Shown here piece by piece: positions 8,180-16,990 of a stretch of 64,000 nt of DNA. Location of the stretch: the NCBI RefSeq assembly GCF_013314975.1, contig NZ_JABTYH010000027.1, positions 1-64,000 on the forward strand, in the 5' to 3' direction. The translations under genes and the position numbers were made by a program. Positions within the stretch are counted from its first letter, which is position 1. Every line of letters starts with the position of its first letter. Source of the DNA: Pseudarthrobacter oxydans. Lineage in GTDB: Bacteria; Actinomycetota; Actinomycetes; Actinomycetales; Micrococcaceae. The notes below the pieces were generated by a model. The model worked only from the letters and a program-made list of their open reading frames with translations, had not been told where the DNA came from and searched no databases.

Positions 8180-9451
8180 CTAGGTGGTGAGGACTCGGGG
8201 CTTGCTGGTGCGGGGCTTGTTCGGGGTGGTGGTGCTGTAGTCAGCGGTTTTGAAGTGCGACGGCGCGAAGGGGCTCACGCGCACAACGTCACCGATGACA
8301 ATGACTGCGGGATTTGCGACGCCGGCGGCTTCCGCCTGGTCCGCAATGGAACCAAGAGTGCCAATGGTCACGCGCTGGTCCGGCAAATAGCCGTTTTCCA
8401 CGATACCAACTGGCGTCCCCGCTGGCAGGCCGGCTTTGCCCAGGGCGGACGCGGATTCGCGCAGCTGGCCCACGCCCATCAGCAGGACGATGGTGTGGTC
8501 GGCCCGGGCGGGAACCTCGGAGAGCTCCTCGTGTCCGGTCACCACGCTGAAGCCCTTGGCGAGGCCCCGGTGCGTGACAGGGATTCCGGCGGCCGCCGGG
8601 ACGGAGATTGCGGATGTGACACCGGAGACCACTTCGACCTCGACGCCGTGCTGCCGGCAGTATTCGGCCTCTTCGCCGCCGCGGCCCAGGACATAGGGAT
8701 CCCCGCCCTTCAGCCGGACCACGCGGTGGCCTTTGAGGGCCTCCTCGACCAGGATCCGGTTGATCCCGGCCTGCGGCACGGGGTGGTGGCCGGGGGTCTT
8801 GCCCACCTCGATGATGCGGACGTCGGGTGCCAGTTCGTTGAGGAGTTCGCGGGGGCCCAGGCGGTCTGCCACCACAACGTCGGCCTGGCCCAGGAGGCGT
8901 CGGCCGCGGACGGTGATCAGCCCGGTGTCGCCGGGTCCGCCGCCCACCAGCGCCACGGAACCGCGGTGGGCCCGGCGGCGGCGCAGCGGAAGGTCGCCCG
9001 TTTCGAGTGCGGTGGCAACGGCGTCGCGGACGGCCATGGCGCGGCGCGGGTCTCCCCCGGCGTTCACGGCGATCTTGACGTCGTCCACTTCGGCAACAGC
9101 CGGGGTCCAGGCTGCGGAGGCTTCGTGGTCGGAGGCGTTGACGCACCAGACGCGCTGCGCCTCGGCGTCGGCCGATACCTTTGCGTCCACGGCGGAATCG
9201 CCGGTAGCCGTCTGGACGAACCACACGCCGTCGACGTCGGAGGAAAGGTAGGTGCGCGGCTCCCAGGTGAGGAGGCCGGCGTCGGCCAGTTCCTGGAGCA
9301 CTGCGGAGGCAACAGGAGCCACGACGGTGACCCGTGCACCGGCGTCGAGCAGCCCCTTGGCGCGGCGGGCTGCAACAGGGCCGCCGCCCACCACCAGCAC
9401 GGGGCGGCCAAGGAGGCGCAGCGCCGTGGGGTAGATATCCTGAATTGCCAT
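8180..9451 (-). CDS. cysG: Siroheme synthase: fused precorrin-2 dehydrogenase and uroporphyrinogen-III methyltransferase
   Basis: A 423-residue bifunctional enzyme. Residues 1-155 are the NAD-dependent precorrin-2 dehydrogenase domain (VVGGGPVAARRAKGLLDAGA, 21-40). Residues 165-400 are the SAM-dependent uroporphyrinogen-III C-methyltransferase (VALVGGGPGDTGLIT at 166-180, then VVRLKGGDPYVLGRGGEE). Together they convert uroporphyrinogen III to sirohydrochlorin; iron insertion is done by this protein or by the chelatase at 20579. The N-terminal domain is short compared with E. coli CysG (457 residues) and seems to lack part of the ferrochelatase region, which fits with a separate chelatase. Siroheme serves the sulfite reductase encoded nearby. 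Its own promoter region carries the motif at 9523. Confidence 0.93.
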   Translation of the reverse strand: MAIQDIYPTALRLLGRPVLVVGGGPVAARRAKGLLDAGARVTVVAPVASAVLQELADAGLLTWEPRTYLSSDVDGVWFVQTATGDSAVDAKVSADAEAQRVWCVNASDHEASAAWTPAVAEVDDVKIAVNAGGDPRRAMAVRDAVATALETGDLPLRRRRAHRGSVALVGGGPGDTGLITVRGRRLLGQADVVVADRLGPRELLNELAPDVRIIEVGKTPGHHPVPQAGINRILVEEALKGHRVVRLKGGDPYVLGRGGEEAEYCRQHGVEVEVVSGVTSAISVPAAAGIPVTHRGLAKGFSVVTGHEELSEVPARADHTIVLLMGVGQLRESASALGKAGLPAGTPVGIVENGYLPDQRVTIGTLGSIADQAEAAGVANPAVIVIGDVVRVSPFAPSHFKTADYSTTTPNKPRTSKPRVLTT

Positions 9452-9522
9452 GAATCAACGGTAGGGCGGCCTCACATGTGCCAACAACGGCGCAGCAACA
9501 CCAGTTCACGTAAGGTAACGCT

Positions 9523-9539
9523 GCGTCACAAAGGCCTGG
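9523..9539 (-). promoter_or_regulatory. Motif GCGTCACAAAGGCCTGG upstream of cysG
   Basis: This 17-base stretch lies 72-88 bases before the cysG start and recurs with one change before the sulfite reductase gene (20552-20568). On the coding strand it reads GGCCTTTGTGACGC. It is a likely binding site for a shared sulfur regulator. A TACCGT -10-like element lies just before the cysG ATG, so the motif would sit upstream of the promoter as an activator site. Confidence 0.55.
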
Positions 9540-9632
9540 GACCGCCGTCGCCCGCGGTCCTGGGGCACACAGGCGGGTGTCAGGGCCGTATGCACCGTGT
9601 TCCCCGGCGAGCCCGCGCCGATGTGCCCCGGT

Positions 9633-10082
9633 TCAGCTGCCGATGCCGGCCAGGAACCGCCCGCGGTCCCGGATGAGCCGCTGCAGGTAGGGCCGCAGGA
9701 CGAGCTTCCCGGCTGCGCGGCCCAGGAGCCCGAACGGCGCCGCGAACTCCACCCGGTCCGTCATGATGCAGCCGCCGGGCGTGGCCTCGAATTCGTGGAC
9801 GTGGCGGAAGGACCTGAAGGGGCCGCGGACCTGCTCGTCCGTGAAGCTGTGGGGGAAGTCCACCTGCGTGACGCGGCTGGTCATGGTGAGTGGAATTCCG
9901 AAGTGCCGCGCCCGCCAGGTGACTTCCTGCCCTTCGCCGATCAGCCCTGATGTCACCCCGGCCACCGCCCGCTCCCCCGAGCCCTTCTGGGACTCCACGT
10001 GGACGTCGATGCTCCGGGCCAGGTCGAACAGCCGCTCCGGTGGAAGGGAGCTCTCGGTGCGGCACACAAAACTGGCGGTCAT
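9633..10082 (-). CDS. SRPBCC family protein (ligand-binding, START-like)
   Basis: A 149-residue protein of the polyketide cyclase/START fold: strand FVCRTESSLPPERLFDLARSIDVH, the middle RARHFGIPLTMTSRVTQVD, and a C-terminal amphipathic helix GKLVLRPYLQRLIRDRGRFLAG. Such proteins bind hydrophobic ligands; the ligand is unknown. It lies between the ssu-like ABC operon and cysG, but a hairpin at 10126 separates it from the former and 181 bases from the latter, so it may be a single unit. The ATG at 10082 is the natural start; upstream sequence in the frame lies in the spacer and the permease gene. Confidence 0.8.
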   Translation of the reverse strand: MTASFVCRTESSLPPERLFDLARSIDVHVESQKGSGERAVAGVTSGLIGEGQEVTWRARHFGIPLTMTSRVTQVDFPHSFTDEQVRGPFRSFRHVHEFEATPGGCIMTDRVEFAAPFGLLGRAAGKLVLRPYLQRLIRDRGRFLAGIGS

Positions 10083-10125
10083 GGGGCCAGTCTGCCACCT
10101 TGCTGATGTGGGTCGGCGGACACGG

Positions 10126-10160
10126 CGAAGCCCGACGGCGGGAGGCGGCGTCGGGCTTTG
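10126..10160 (-). terminator. Hairpin after the ssu-like permease gene
   Basis: A 10-base perfect stem (AAGCCCGACG, 10128-10137, with 10149-10158) and an 11-base loop, 24 bases after the end of the minus-strand ABC operon. There is no strong T run, so termination strength is uncertain. Confidence 0.6.
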
Positions 10161-10183
10161 CGGGGTGCGGAAGGTGGGGGTGC

Positions 10184-11131
10184 TTAGCGGGTGCTGCCGG
10201 CCAGGAGCCCGCGGCTGCGGAGGAGTCGCTTTTCGATGGGCCCGAAGACCAGCAGTTCGATCAGGATGCCGACGGCGAGGATCAGCAGGATCGCCGACAT
10301 CACCACGGTCATGTCGGACAGGATCCGGCCCTGGTCCAACAGGGAGCCCAGGCCGAAGCCGATGGTGCCGCCCACGGCGATGATTTCCGCGGCCATGAGG
10401 GACCGCCAGGAGAAGGCCCAGCCCTGCTTCAGGCCGCCCAGGTAGCCGGGCAGTGCGGCGGGGAGGATGATCTGCAGCGCCATCTCCAGCCGGGACGCGC
10501 CCAGGACGGTGCCCACGCGCCGGTACTGCGGCGGGATCTGGTCCACGCCGGAGATCAGGCCGTTGATGATGGACGGGATGGCGCCCATGAACACCACGAA
10601 ATACACGGTGGCGTCGGTGAGGCCGAACCAGATGATGGCCGCCGGGACCCAGGCAACGGAGGGCAGGACCTGGAGGCCGGAAATCAGCGGCCCGAACGCG
10701 CGGCGCAGCGGTGCGACCTGTGCCAGCAGGAGGCCAACCGGGGTTGCAATGGCCACCGAAATGACAAAGCCCACCAGCCCGCGCTGCAGTGACGTCCACA
10801 CGGCTTCCTGGAGCTTGCCTTCGTTCCAGAGGACGCCCACCTGCGCTGCGACATCCAGCGGGCCGGGCACCAGGTCGCGCCGTTTCAGGCCGAGCGAGAC
10901 GTAGAACTGCCATGCCAGCATCAGCACCACCAGGGCGGCGATGGGCAGCAGGATGCGGCTCCAGTCGATGCGGTTCTTGCGGGCGGCGTCTGACTGCAGG
11001 GAGTCCAGCCCGGACTCGAGTTCCCGCAGGTCCTCGTTGCCGGTGGAGGTGCGGGTGAGTGCGGCGTGGATGTGCCGGGGTTCGGCGGGGTCGGCGGAAG
11101 CTTCAGCCAGGGGCGTTGGGTTACTTGGCAT
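10184..11131 (-). CDS. ABC transporter permease, SsuC/TauC-like
   Basis: A 315-residue permease. About 60 polar N-terminal residues precede the first helix (ILLPIAALVVLMLAWQFYVSLG). The EAA-type loop is visible in the stretch around GASRLEMALQIILPAALPGYLGGLKQGWAFSWRSL, typical of sulfonate/nitrate/taurine importers. It overlaps the ATPase gene by 11 bases. With the ATPase and binding protein it forms a complete importer, probably for a sulfur compound given its place among cys genes. No SsuD monooxygenase is nearby, so the substrate could be sulfate, thiosulfate or a sulfonate. Confidence 0.88.
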   Translation of the reverse strand: MPSNPTPLAEASADPAEPRHIHAALTRTSTGNEDLRELESGLDSLQSDAARKNRIDWSRILLPIAALVVLMLAWQFYVSLGLKRRDLVPGPLDVAAQVGVLWNEGKLQEAVWTSLQRGLVGFVISVAIATPVGLLLAQVAPLRRAFGPLISGLQVLPSVAWVPAAIIWFGLTDATVYFVVFMGAIPSIINGLISGVDQIPPQYRRVGTVLGASRLEMALQIILPAALPGYLGGLKQGWAFSWRSLMAAEIIAVGGTIGFGLGSLLDQGRILSDMTVVMSAILLILAVGILIELLVFGPIEKRLLRSRGLLAGSTR

Positions 11132-11846
11132 GGCGGCGGATCTCCTCCCGGAGCCGGGCGGTGATGACCCCGGTCAGCTGGCCGGCGAGCCCGGCGTCGG
11201 TGCGGTGTTCCTCGGTGACGGCCCATTCCTGGACCACGCGGCCGGGGCGGGAGGACAGCAGCAGCACTCGCTGGCCGAGCCGGACGGCTTCGCGGACGTT
11301 GTGGGTCACAAAGACGATGGTGCGGCCGGTTTCCTTCCAGATCCGCTCCAGCTCATCGTGCAGCAGGTCGCGGGTGATGGCGTCGAGGGCGGCGAAAGGC
11401 TCGTCCATGAGCAGCAGCTGCCGGTCCTGCGCAAGCGACCTCGCCAGGGACACGCGCTGCCGCATGCCGCCGGAGAGCTCGTGCGGGCGCTTGTCCCCCG
11501 CCGCACCCAGGTGCACCAGCTCCAGCAGCTCCTGGGCCTTGGCCTTACGGTCTGCCTTGCCAACGCCGCGGAGTTTCAAGGCCAGTTCGATGTTCTCCCG
11601 GGCGGTGAGCCAGGGGAAGAGCGCGGCGTCCTGGAACATAAAGGCGGCACCGTCGCTGGGTACCTCCAGGGCGCCCGACGACGGCGGCTCCAGTCCCGCG
11701 ATGATGTTCAGCAGGGTGGATTTGCCGCAGCCGGAGGCACCGAGGAGGGCAACGAACTCGCCCTTCCCGATGGTGGCGTTGACGTCGTCCAGTACCGGGG
11801 CGCCGTCGCCGAAGCGCTTGCCCAGGTGTTCCAGTACGACTGGCAT
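11121..11846 (-). CDS. ABC transporter ATP-binding protein, SsuB-like
   Basis: A 241-residue ATPase with Walker A GASGCGKSTL (near residue 36), signature LSGGMRQRVSLARSL, Walker B LLLMDEPFAALD and the switch histidine in VFVTHNVREA. The start at MPVVLEHLGKRF (11846) is supported by an AAGGA site 8 bases upstream; the longer frame to 11948 overlaps the upstream gene. It powers uptake with the permease (overlapping 3' end) and the binding protein (28-base gap). Confidence 0.92.
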   Translation of the reverse strand: MPVVLEHLGKRFGDGAPVLDDVNATIGKGEFVALLGASGCGKSTLLNIIAGLEPPSSGALEVPSDGAAFMFQDAALFPWLTARENIELALKLRGVGKADRKAKAQELLELVHLGAAGDKRPHELSGGMRQRVSLARSLAQDRQLLLMDEPFAALDAITRDLLHDELERIWKETGRTIVFVTHNVREAVRLGQRVLLLSSRPGRVVQEWAVTEEHRTDAGLAGQLTGVITARLREEIRRHAK

Positions 11847-11874
11847 GGTGCCGTCCTTAAGTTGGTGGGTTGGA

Positions 11875-13050
11875 TCAGTCCTGGCCGAGGCCGGCTGCTG
11901 AAATCTTGCTGCTGGTGCCTGCGCCGGCAAGGTCTGCGCCGGCGGCAACCTCGTTGAGCGGCCGGAGGTCGAAGAGGCCGGTGATGTCGGCCTGCTTGGT
12001 GGTGCCGGCCTCGACGCCGTCCTCCAGCAGCCGCGGGTAGCTTCCGGCCAGCGGGTCCAGGGTGAAGGTGATGTTGGCCAGGGACCGGGCCAGGACGTTG
12101 TCGGCCAGGGCTGCCCCGGCCGATTCCTGCAGTGCCGAGTTGATGACGCCTGCCTTTTCCGCGGCGGGAGCCTCGTTCAGCCAGGCCACTGACTCCGCGT
12201 GGCCGGCCAGGAGGGCCTTGACGGTGTCCGGGTGGTCGGCGGCGAACTTCTGGTTCACGATCAGGACGGTGGTGGGGAACTCGCCGGGCTTGCCGGTACC
12301 GGTCCCGTCCCAGAGGTCCTTTTCGTCCACCAGCACCTTCGCTCCGGCCTGGAGCACCAGCCGCGAGGCCCATGGCTCAGGCAGCCAGGCGCCGTCGAGC
12401 TTTCCGTCCTGGAACAGCTTGAGCGTCTGCGCGTTCTCCGTGGGGTTGATGGCCACGTCGCCGCTGCCGTCAACGTTGGTCTGGTATCCCTCGGAGGCAA
12501 GCCAGGAGCGGAGGGCCACATCCTGGGTGCCGCCGAGCTGCGGGGAGGCGAGGGTCCTGCCCTTGAGGTCCGCGGCGGAGTTGATCTCCGGTTTGACCAC
12601 CAGCTGCGCACCGCCCGCGGCGGCGCCGGCGATGATGCGCACGGACTGGCCCTGGCTCTTGACGAACGAGTTGATGGCCGGGTTGGGGCCGATGTAGGCG
12701 GCGTCGATGGCACCGGCGTTCAGGGCCTCGATGGCCGCGGGCCCGGCGTTGAACGTCTCGGTGCTGAGCGCGGTGCTGCCCAGGGCTTCGGCCAGGAAGC
12801 CCTGCTTGATGCCCACCAGTGCCGGGGCGTGGGTGACGTTGCCGAAGTATCCCAGTTTGAGCTCGGCGGCGGGCGTGGGTTCAGCGGCCTGCGCCTCCGT
12901 GTTGCGCGAGACGGTGGAGGCCACCACGGCGCCGACGGCGATCAGCAGGACCAGCCCGATGGCCAGGGCAGCCTCGATGGCACGCTTGCGCTTGGGTACT
13001 GCGCTTTCGCCTGCCACGATGCGGGTCATCCCGGGCTTGGAACTAGTCAT
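11875..13050 (-). CDS. ABC transporter substrate-binding protein, SsuA/NMT1-like
   Basis: A 391-residue periplasmic-type binding protein. A hydrophobic segment (AALAIGLVLLIAVGAVVAS, residues about 27-46) is an uncleaved anchor or signal sequence; there is no lipobox cysteine. The mature part begins LKLGYFGNVTHAPALVGIKQGF and contains AGPAAIEALNAGAIDAAYIGPNPAIN, typical of aliphatic sulfonate/nitrate/taurine binding proteins. The ATG at 13050 is preceded by GGTGA. It is the first gene of the three-gene importer operon. A GTCACGC element upstream at about 13102 partly resembles the cysG/sulfite reductase motif. Confidence 0.9.
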   Translation of the reverse strand: MTSSKPGMTRIVAGESAVPKRKRAIEAALAIGLVLLIAVGAVVASTVSRNTEAQAAEPTPAAELKLGYFGNVTHAPALVGIKQGFLAEALGSTALSTETFNAGPAAIEALNAGAIDAAYIGPNPAINSFVKSQGQSVRIIAGAAAGGAQLVVKPEINSAADLKGRTLASPQLGGTQDVALRSWLASEGYQTNVDGSGDVAINPTENAQTLKLFQDGKLDGAWLPEPWASRLVLQAGAKVLVDEKDLWDGTGTGKPGEFPTTVLIVNQKFAADHPDTVKALLAGHAESVAWLNEAPAAEKAGVINSALQESAGAALADNVLARSLANITFTLDPLAGSYPRLLEDGVEAGTTKQADITGLFDLRPLNEVAAGADLAGAGTSSKISAAGLGQD

Positions 13051-13175
13051 TGTTTCACCATAGGGAGTGCCCCAAACCCGTTCAATGACGCGGAAACGGG
13101 GGGTCACGCAGGTTCATCTAGCGTCATATTCGGACGCCATTCGCCGGGCTCGCCTGAACGGTGCCCGTGCCCGGC

Positions 13176-14342
13176 TCAGTTTCCCTTGACGTTGACCAGC
13201 TGCCGCAGCTTGTGCCGGACGGTGACCAGGTCCGCCGCGTCCTGCATCACGACGTCGATGGGTTTGTAGGCTGCGGGGATCTCGTCGATGAACGCCTCCG
13301 AGGCCCTGAACTCGATCCCCCGCATGGCCTTTTTCAGTTCGTCGAGGGAGAAGGTTTTCCGGGCGGCGTTGCGGGAGTACTCCCGGCCTGCCCCGTGCGG
13401 CGAGGAGTTCAGCGCTGCCGCGTTGCCGAGTCCTTCCACTACGTACGACGACGTCCCCATGGACCCCGGAATAAGTCCGGGATCGCCGTGGGCGGCTTTG
13501 ATGGCGCCCTTGCGGGACACCCAGACGGACTTGCCGCAGTGGACCTCCTGGCGGGTGAAGTTGTGGTGGCAGTTGACCCGCTCGAGTTCCTGCACAGGCC
13601 CGCCCGCCCAGCGGCCGAACTGGGCGCTGACGCGGTCCATCATCTCTTCGCGGTTCAGGAGGGCGAAGTGCTGGGCCCAGTGCAGCTCTGCCATGTACCG
13701 GTCGAACTGCGGCGTGCCCTCCTCAAGGTAGGCGAGGTCCGGGTCCGGCAGGTGGATCTGCTTCTTCGCCACCACGTGCCGGGCGACGCCGATGTGATGC
13801 TGGGCGATCTTGTTGCCGACGCCCCGGGAACCGGAATGCAGGAACAGCCACACGGCGTCGGCCTCGTCCGCGCAGACTTCAATGAAGTGGTTGCCGGATC
13901 CGAGCGAGCCCAGCTGGAGGTCCCACTTCTCCACGTACTGTGCCGGGTTGAAGCCGGCTCTCGCGGCCAGCTGCTTCAGCTCGGCAATCCGCGGCTCCGC
14001 CGTGGCCTGCACCGTCCGGTTGTTGTGGCCGGCGGACAGCGGGATGGCACGCTCGATGTCCTCGCGCAGCCGCTTCCGGTCCTTGGGCAGGTCCTCCAGC
14101 GAGTACTGGGTCCGGACGGCGATCATGCCGCAGCCGATATCCACCCCCACCGCCGCTGGCATGATGGCGTTCAGGGTGGGGATCACCGAGCCCACGGTGG
14201 CACCCTTTCCCAGGTGTGCATCGGGCATCAGGGCCAGGTGCGGATAGATGAACGGCAGCTGCGAGGTCTTCACGGCCTGCTCACGCGTCTTGTCATCCAG
14301 GATCGAGGCCCAGTTCAGCAGCTTGCTGTTGATGGCTTCCAT
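13176..14342 (-). CDS. rtcB: RtcB-type RNA ligase
   Basis: A 388-residue GTP- and Mn-dependent RNA ligase that joins 2',3'-cyclic phosphate or 3'-phosphate ends to 5'-OH ends, as in RNA repair. Seen motifs: PDAHLGKGATVGSVIPT, DIGCGM (metal cysteine), GSLGSGNHFIEV, HSGSRGVGN, NCHHNF, and SPHGAGREYSR, whose His316 is the residue guanylylated in characterised RtcB proteins. Length matches the short bacterial class. The ATG at 14342 starts the conserved region; a longer frame has no family match. No RtcA cyclase or RtcR is adjacent, and the gene stands between sulfur genes without an evident link. Confidence 0.93.
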   Translation of the reverse strand: MEAINSKLLNWASILDDKTREQAVKTSQLPFIYPHLALMPDAHLGKGATVGSVIPTLNAIMPAAVGVDIGCGMIAVRTQYSLEDLPKDRKRLREDIERAIPLSAGHNNRTVQATAEPRIAELKQLAARAGFNPAQYVEKWDLQLGSLGSGNHFIEVCADEADAVWLFLHSGSRGVGNKIAQHHIGVARHVVAKKQIHLPDPDLAYLEEGTPQFDRYMAELHWAQHFALLNREEMMDRVSAQFGRWAGGPVQELERVNCHHNFTRQEVHCGKSVWVSRKGAIKAAHGDPGLIPGSMGTSSYVVEGLGNAAALNSSPHGAGREYSRNAARKTFSLDELKKAMRGIEFRASEAFIDEIPAAYKPIDVVMQDAADLVTVRHKLRQLVNVKGN

Positions 14343-14559
14343 GCGGGGCCTCCCATGGGACGGCTGGAGACTAACGTGGTTCCCCCGCATGGTACGCCAA
14401 CATCCAGAGGTCGCAGGGCCTGACCACCGGATTGCTGGGCACGGGGTCCAAGGGTTCTCGAAGCTGGCCGGGCTGTTCATGGCACCGATGATCCGCCGGG
14501 AAACCGCAAGGACCTGCTGAAACTCAAGACCATCCTGGAGCCATGAGCGGCCTTGAACC

Positions 14560-15339
14560 CTACGCAGCCCTGCGGTGAAGGCCCCGGGCCTGGTTCCGGC
14601 CAGGCCCTGGCTGCGGCTCACGCAGCAGTCGCAGGTTGTACCAACAGAACATCGCCAGCCCCAGGTAGAGGGACAGTTCCATCGCCTCTGCATACTCCGA
14701 GATGACGAACGTGGGCTCCGGCCAGATCAGCAGGCGGAAGAGGCGGTAGCCGGCGGCCAGCAGGAAGGCCGGCACCAGGCACAGCGGCGGGATCAGCAGG
14801 CGCCGGTTCTTCAGCTGCTCCCAGCGTTTTCCAGCGGCAGCCCAGACCAGCGGGGCACAGGCGCCGTAGAGGCTCGCGAGGAGCATGGCGGCGGGGACCA
14901 GTTCCTGCACGCCGCGGATGTTGTGCACCGTGGTCTCGCCCTGGCGGTTGACCTCGTTCAGGGATTCGGGCGTGGCCCAGCCGAAGATGCGCTGGCCCCA
15001 GGAGATCTCCTCGCCCGTCAGGAACCAGACCCCCAGCGTGACGACCGCATAGAGCGCGGCGATGCCCCAGCGTTTGGCGCGGACCAGGTACACGGTGATG
15101 AGGGGCAGGAAGATGCTTGCCGCCAGCAGGCAGGCGAACTGCAGCCATTCGATCAGCGAATCCTCGTTGACCAGCCAGAGGTAGAAGTCCTTGAACGGGA
15201 GGGCTGCCGCCGCAACCACGGCGATGATGAACGGGACCAGGATGAGCAGCCGCGCCTGGCGGGGTTCGATCCTCCAGTCCTCGGAGTCTCGCCGGAGATG
15301 CTCAGCCGCCCGGGTTTTCCACTCGTTGATGGCCGGCAT
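14560..15339 (-). CDS. Hypothetical multi-pass membrane protein with GEEISWGQRIFG motif
   Basis: A 259-residue protein with about seven hydrophobic segments (for example ILVPFIIAVVAAAALPF, WLQFACLLAASIFLPLITVYL, AALYAVVTLGVWFL) and the loop GEEISWGQRIFGWATPESLNEVN, which recurs in uncharacterised bacterial membrane proteins and contains acidic and tryptophan residues suggestive of an active site. N- and C-termini are charged. It is separated from rtcB by 217 bases and from cysN by a terminator, so it is probably a single-gene unit. Function unknown. Confidence 0.75.
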   Translation of the reverse strand: MPAINEWKTRAAEHLRRDSEDWRIEPRQARLLILVPFIIAVVAAAALPFKDFYLWLVNEDSLIEWLQFACLLAASIFLPLITVYLVRAKRWGIAALYAVVTLGVWFLTGEEISWGQRIFGWATPESLNEVNRQGETTVHNIRGVQELVPAAMLLASLYGACAPLVWAAAGKRWEQLKNRRLLIPPLCLVPAFLLAAGYRLFRLLIWPEPTFVISEYAEAMELSLYLGLAMFCWYNLRLLREPQPGPGRNQARGLHRRAA

Positions 15340-15499
15340 TATGCCTCCTCAGGTGTTGCGTCCAGATCCAAAGGAAGCTCATGCCCCCGCTGACCATTAA
15401 GTCTTGGTGGTGCAGCGGCCCGCACGAGTAGCGAGTACTTGCATTTGAACATGGCAGCACTGAGGGCTGTTGCCGGTACTCACCGCCGGAGACAACAAA

Positions 15500-15558
15500 A
15501 CCGCGGCCTGTTCGCGGATCCGAACCTTGAAGGCCAGGATCTGCGAACAAGCCGCGGT
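15500..15558 (-). terminator. Intrinsic terminator of the cys operon
   Basis: A 22-base stem (15500-15521 with 15537-15558, two mismatches) lies 10 bases after the cysN stop on the minus strand, followed by the T-rich tail TTTTGTTGTC. This is a classical terminator for the sulfite reductase-cysHDN operon. Confidence 0.88.
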
Positions 15559-15568
15559 GTCAGGGGCA

Positions 15569-16990
15569 TCAGATGCTGTAGCGCTCGTCCTCGTGGTCGC
15601 CCGGGTGGTCCTTGACCAGTCCGGCGGCGAGGGTGTTGCCGTCCAGCGGGTCGATCACCAGGAAGGCGCCGGTGCGGCGGTGGTGGAGGTAGTTCTCCAG
15701 CGGCAGCGGCGCGGCGAGCCGGAGCTGCGCGTGGCCGATGTCGTTGAGCTCCAGGCTGGAAGCGCCCTCAAGCTTGAACGATGCCAGGTCCAGTTTCCCG
15801 GAAACGCTGCGGACCAGCGCCTGGACGGTGCGGGTGCCATGCTTGACCAGGACCTTCTGGCCCTCACGGAGGGGCTTCGGCGACAGCCAGCACAGCGCTG
15901 CGTACAGGTCTGCGGTGGCTTCGCGGACGGTGCCGGCGGCGGCGATGGTGTCACCACGGGCGACGTCGAACTCGTCAGCCAGGCGAACAGCCACGGACTG
16001 CGGGGCGGCGGCTTCCTCCAGGGACTTTCCGGCGAAGTCGATGCCCACCACGGTGGTGGTGCGCGGGGCCTGGCCCGGCGTCAGCACGGATACCTGGTCC
16101 CCCACCTTCACGGAGCCTTCGGTGATCTGGCCGGCGTACGCGCGGTAGTCGCGGTAGGCCTCCACGTCCAGTCCGGCTGCCACGGCGTCGGGAGCCAGCG
16201 CACCCTGAGGGCGGACCACCAGCTGCACCGGAAAGCGGAAGCTCTCGAGGTGGCTTTCCAGTTCATCGGCGGCGGGCAGGGTCTCCAGGACCTCCAGCAG
16301 CGCGGGCCCGGTGTACCAGGGGGTGCGCTCCGAGCGCTCCACCACGTTGTCCCCATCAAGGGCGGACACCGGAATGACGGACAGATCGGTGATTCCGCCT
16401 GCATTCAATTCGTCACGGCCCAGACCGAGTTCGCGGCCCACCTGCTGCACGTCGGCTTCGATGTCGCGGAACACGGACTCGCTGAAGTCCACCAGGTCGA
16501 TTTTGTTGACGGCCACAATCACGTGCGCCACGCGCAGCAGCTGCAGCACTGACAGGTGGCGGCGGGTCTGCTCCAGCACGCCCTTGCGGGCGTCGATGAG
16601 GACGACGACGGCATCCGCGGTGGACGCGCCGGTCACCGTGTTCTTGGTGTACTGAACGTGACCGGGGCAGTCCGCCAGGATGAAGCTGCGGCGGTCGGTG
16701 GCGAAGTAGCGGTAGGCCACATCGATGGTGATGCCCTGCTCGCGCTCGGCACGCAGGCCGTCGGTCAGCAGGGCCAGGTCGATGCCGCCCTTTTCCCCGC
16801 CGAAGCCGCGGTCCGCGGAGGTGCGGGCAACGGCGTCGAGCGTGTCAGCCAGGATGGCCTTGGAATCGTGAAGGAGGCGGCCCACCAAAGTGGACTTGCC
16901 GTCGTCGACCGATCCCGCGGTGGCAAACCGGAAGAGCGTTGTTGGCAGGGCCGTTTCCAGCCCCTGAACTGCCAGGGTGTCGGTGCTCAT
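15569..16990 (-). CDS. cysN: Sulfate adenylyltransferase subunit 1 (GTPase)
   Basis: A 473-residue GTPase subunit of ATP sulfurylase, which with CysD makes adenosine 5'-phosphosulfate (APS). P-loop SVDDGKSTLVGRLLHDSK (residues about 27-44), switch element DCPGHVQYTKN, and NKIDLVD are visible; two beta-barrel domains follow. It ends after the elongation-factor-like domains with no CysC kinase fused, consistent with direct reduction of APS by CysH. Its ATG overlaps the cysD stop by one base (TAATG). Confidence 0.95.
   Translation of the reverse strand: MSTDTLAVQGLETALPTTLFRFATAGSVDDGKSTLVGRLLHDSKAILADTLDAVARTSADRGFGGEKGGIDLALLTDGLRAEREQGITIDVAYRYFATDRRSFILADCPGHVQYTKNTVTGASTADAVVVLIDARKGVLEQTRRHLSVLQLLRVAHVIVAVNKIDLVDFSESVFRDIEADVQQVGRELGLGRDELNAGGITDLSVIPVSALDGDNVVERSERTPWYTGPALLEVLETLPAADELESHLESFRFPVQLVVRPQGALAPDAVAAGLDVEAYRDYRAYAGQITEGSVKVGDQVSVLTPGQAPRTTTVVGIDFAGKSLEEAAAPQSVAVRLADEFDVARGDTIAAAGTVREATADLYAALCWLSPKPLREGQKVLVKHGTRTVQALVRSVSGKLDLASFKLEGASSLELNDIGHAQLRLAAPLPLENYLHHRRTGAFLVIDPLDGNTLAAGLVKDHPGDHEDERYSI

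Noticed and set aside
13176..14342. rtcB as part of a stress-induced RNA repair operon
   Set aside because: No rtcA, rtcR, archease or sigma-54 site is nearby; it appears as a stand-alone gene.
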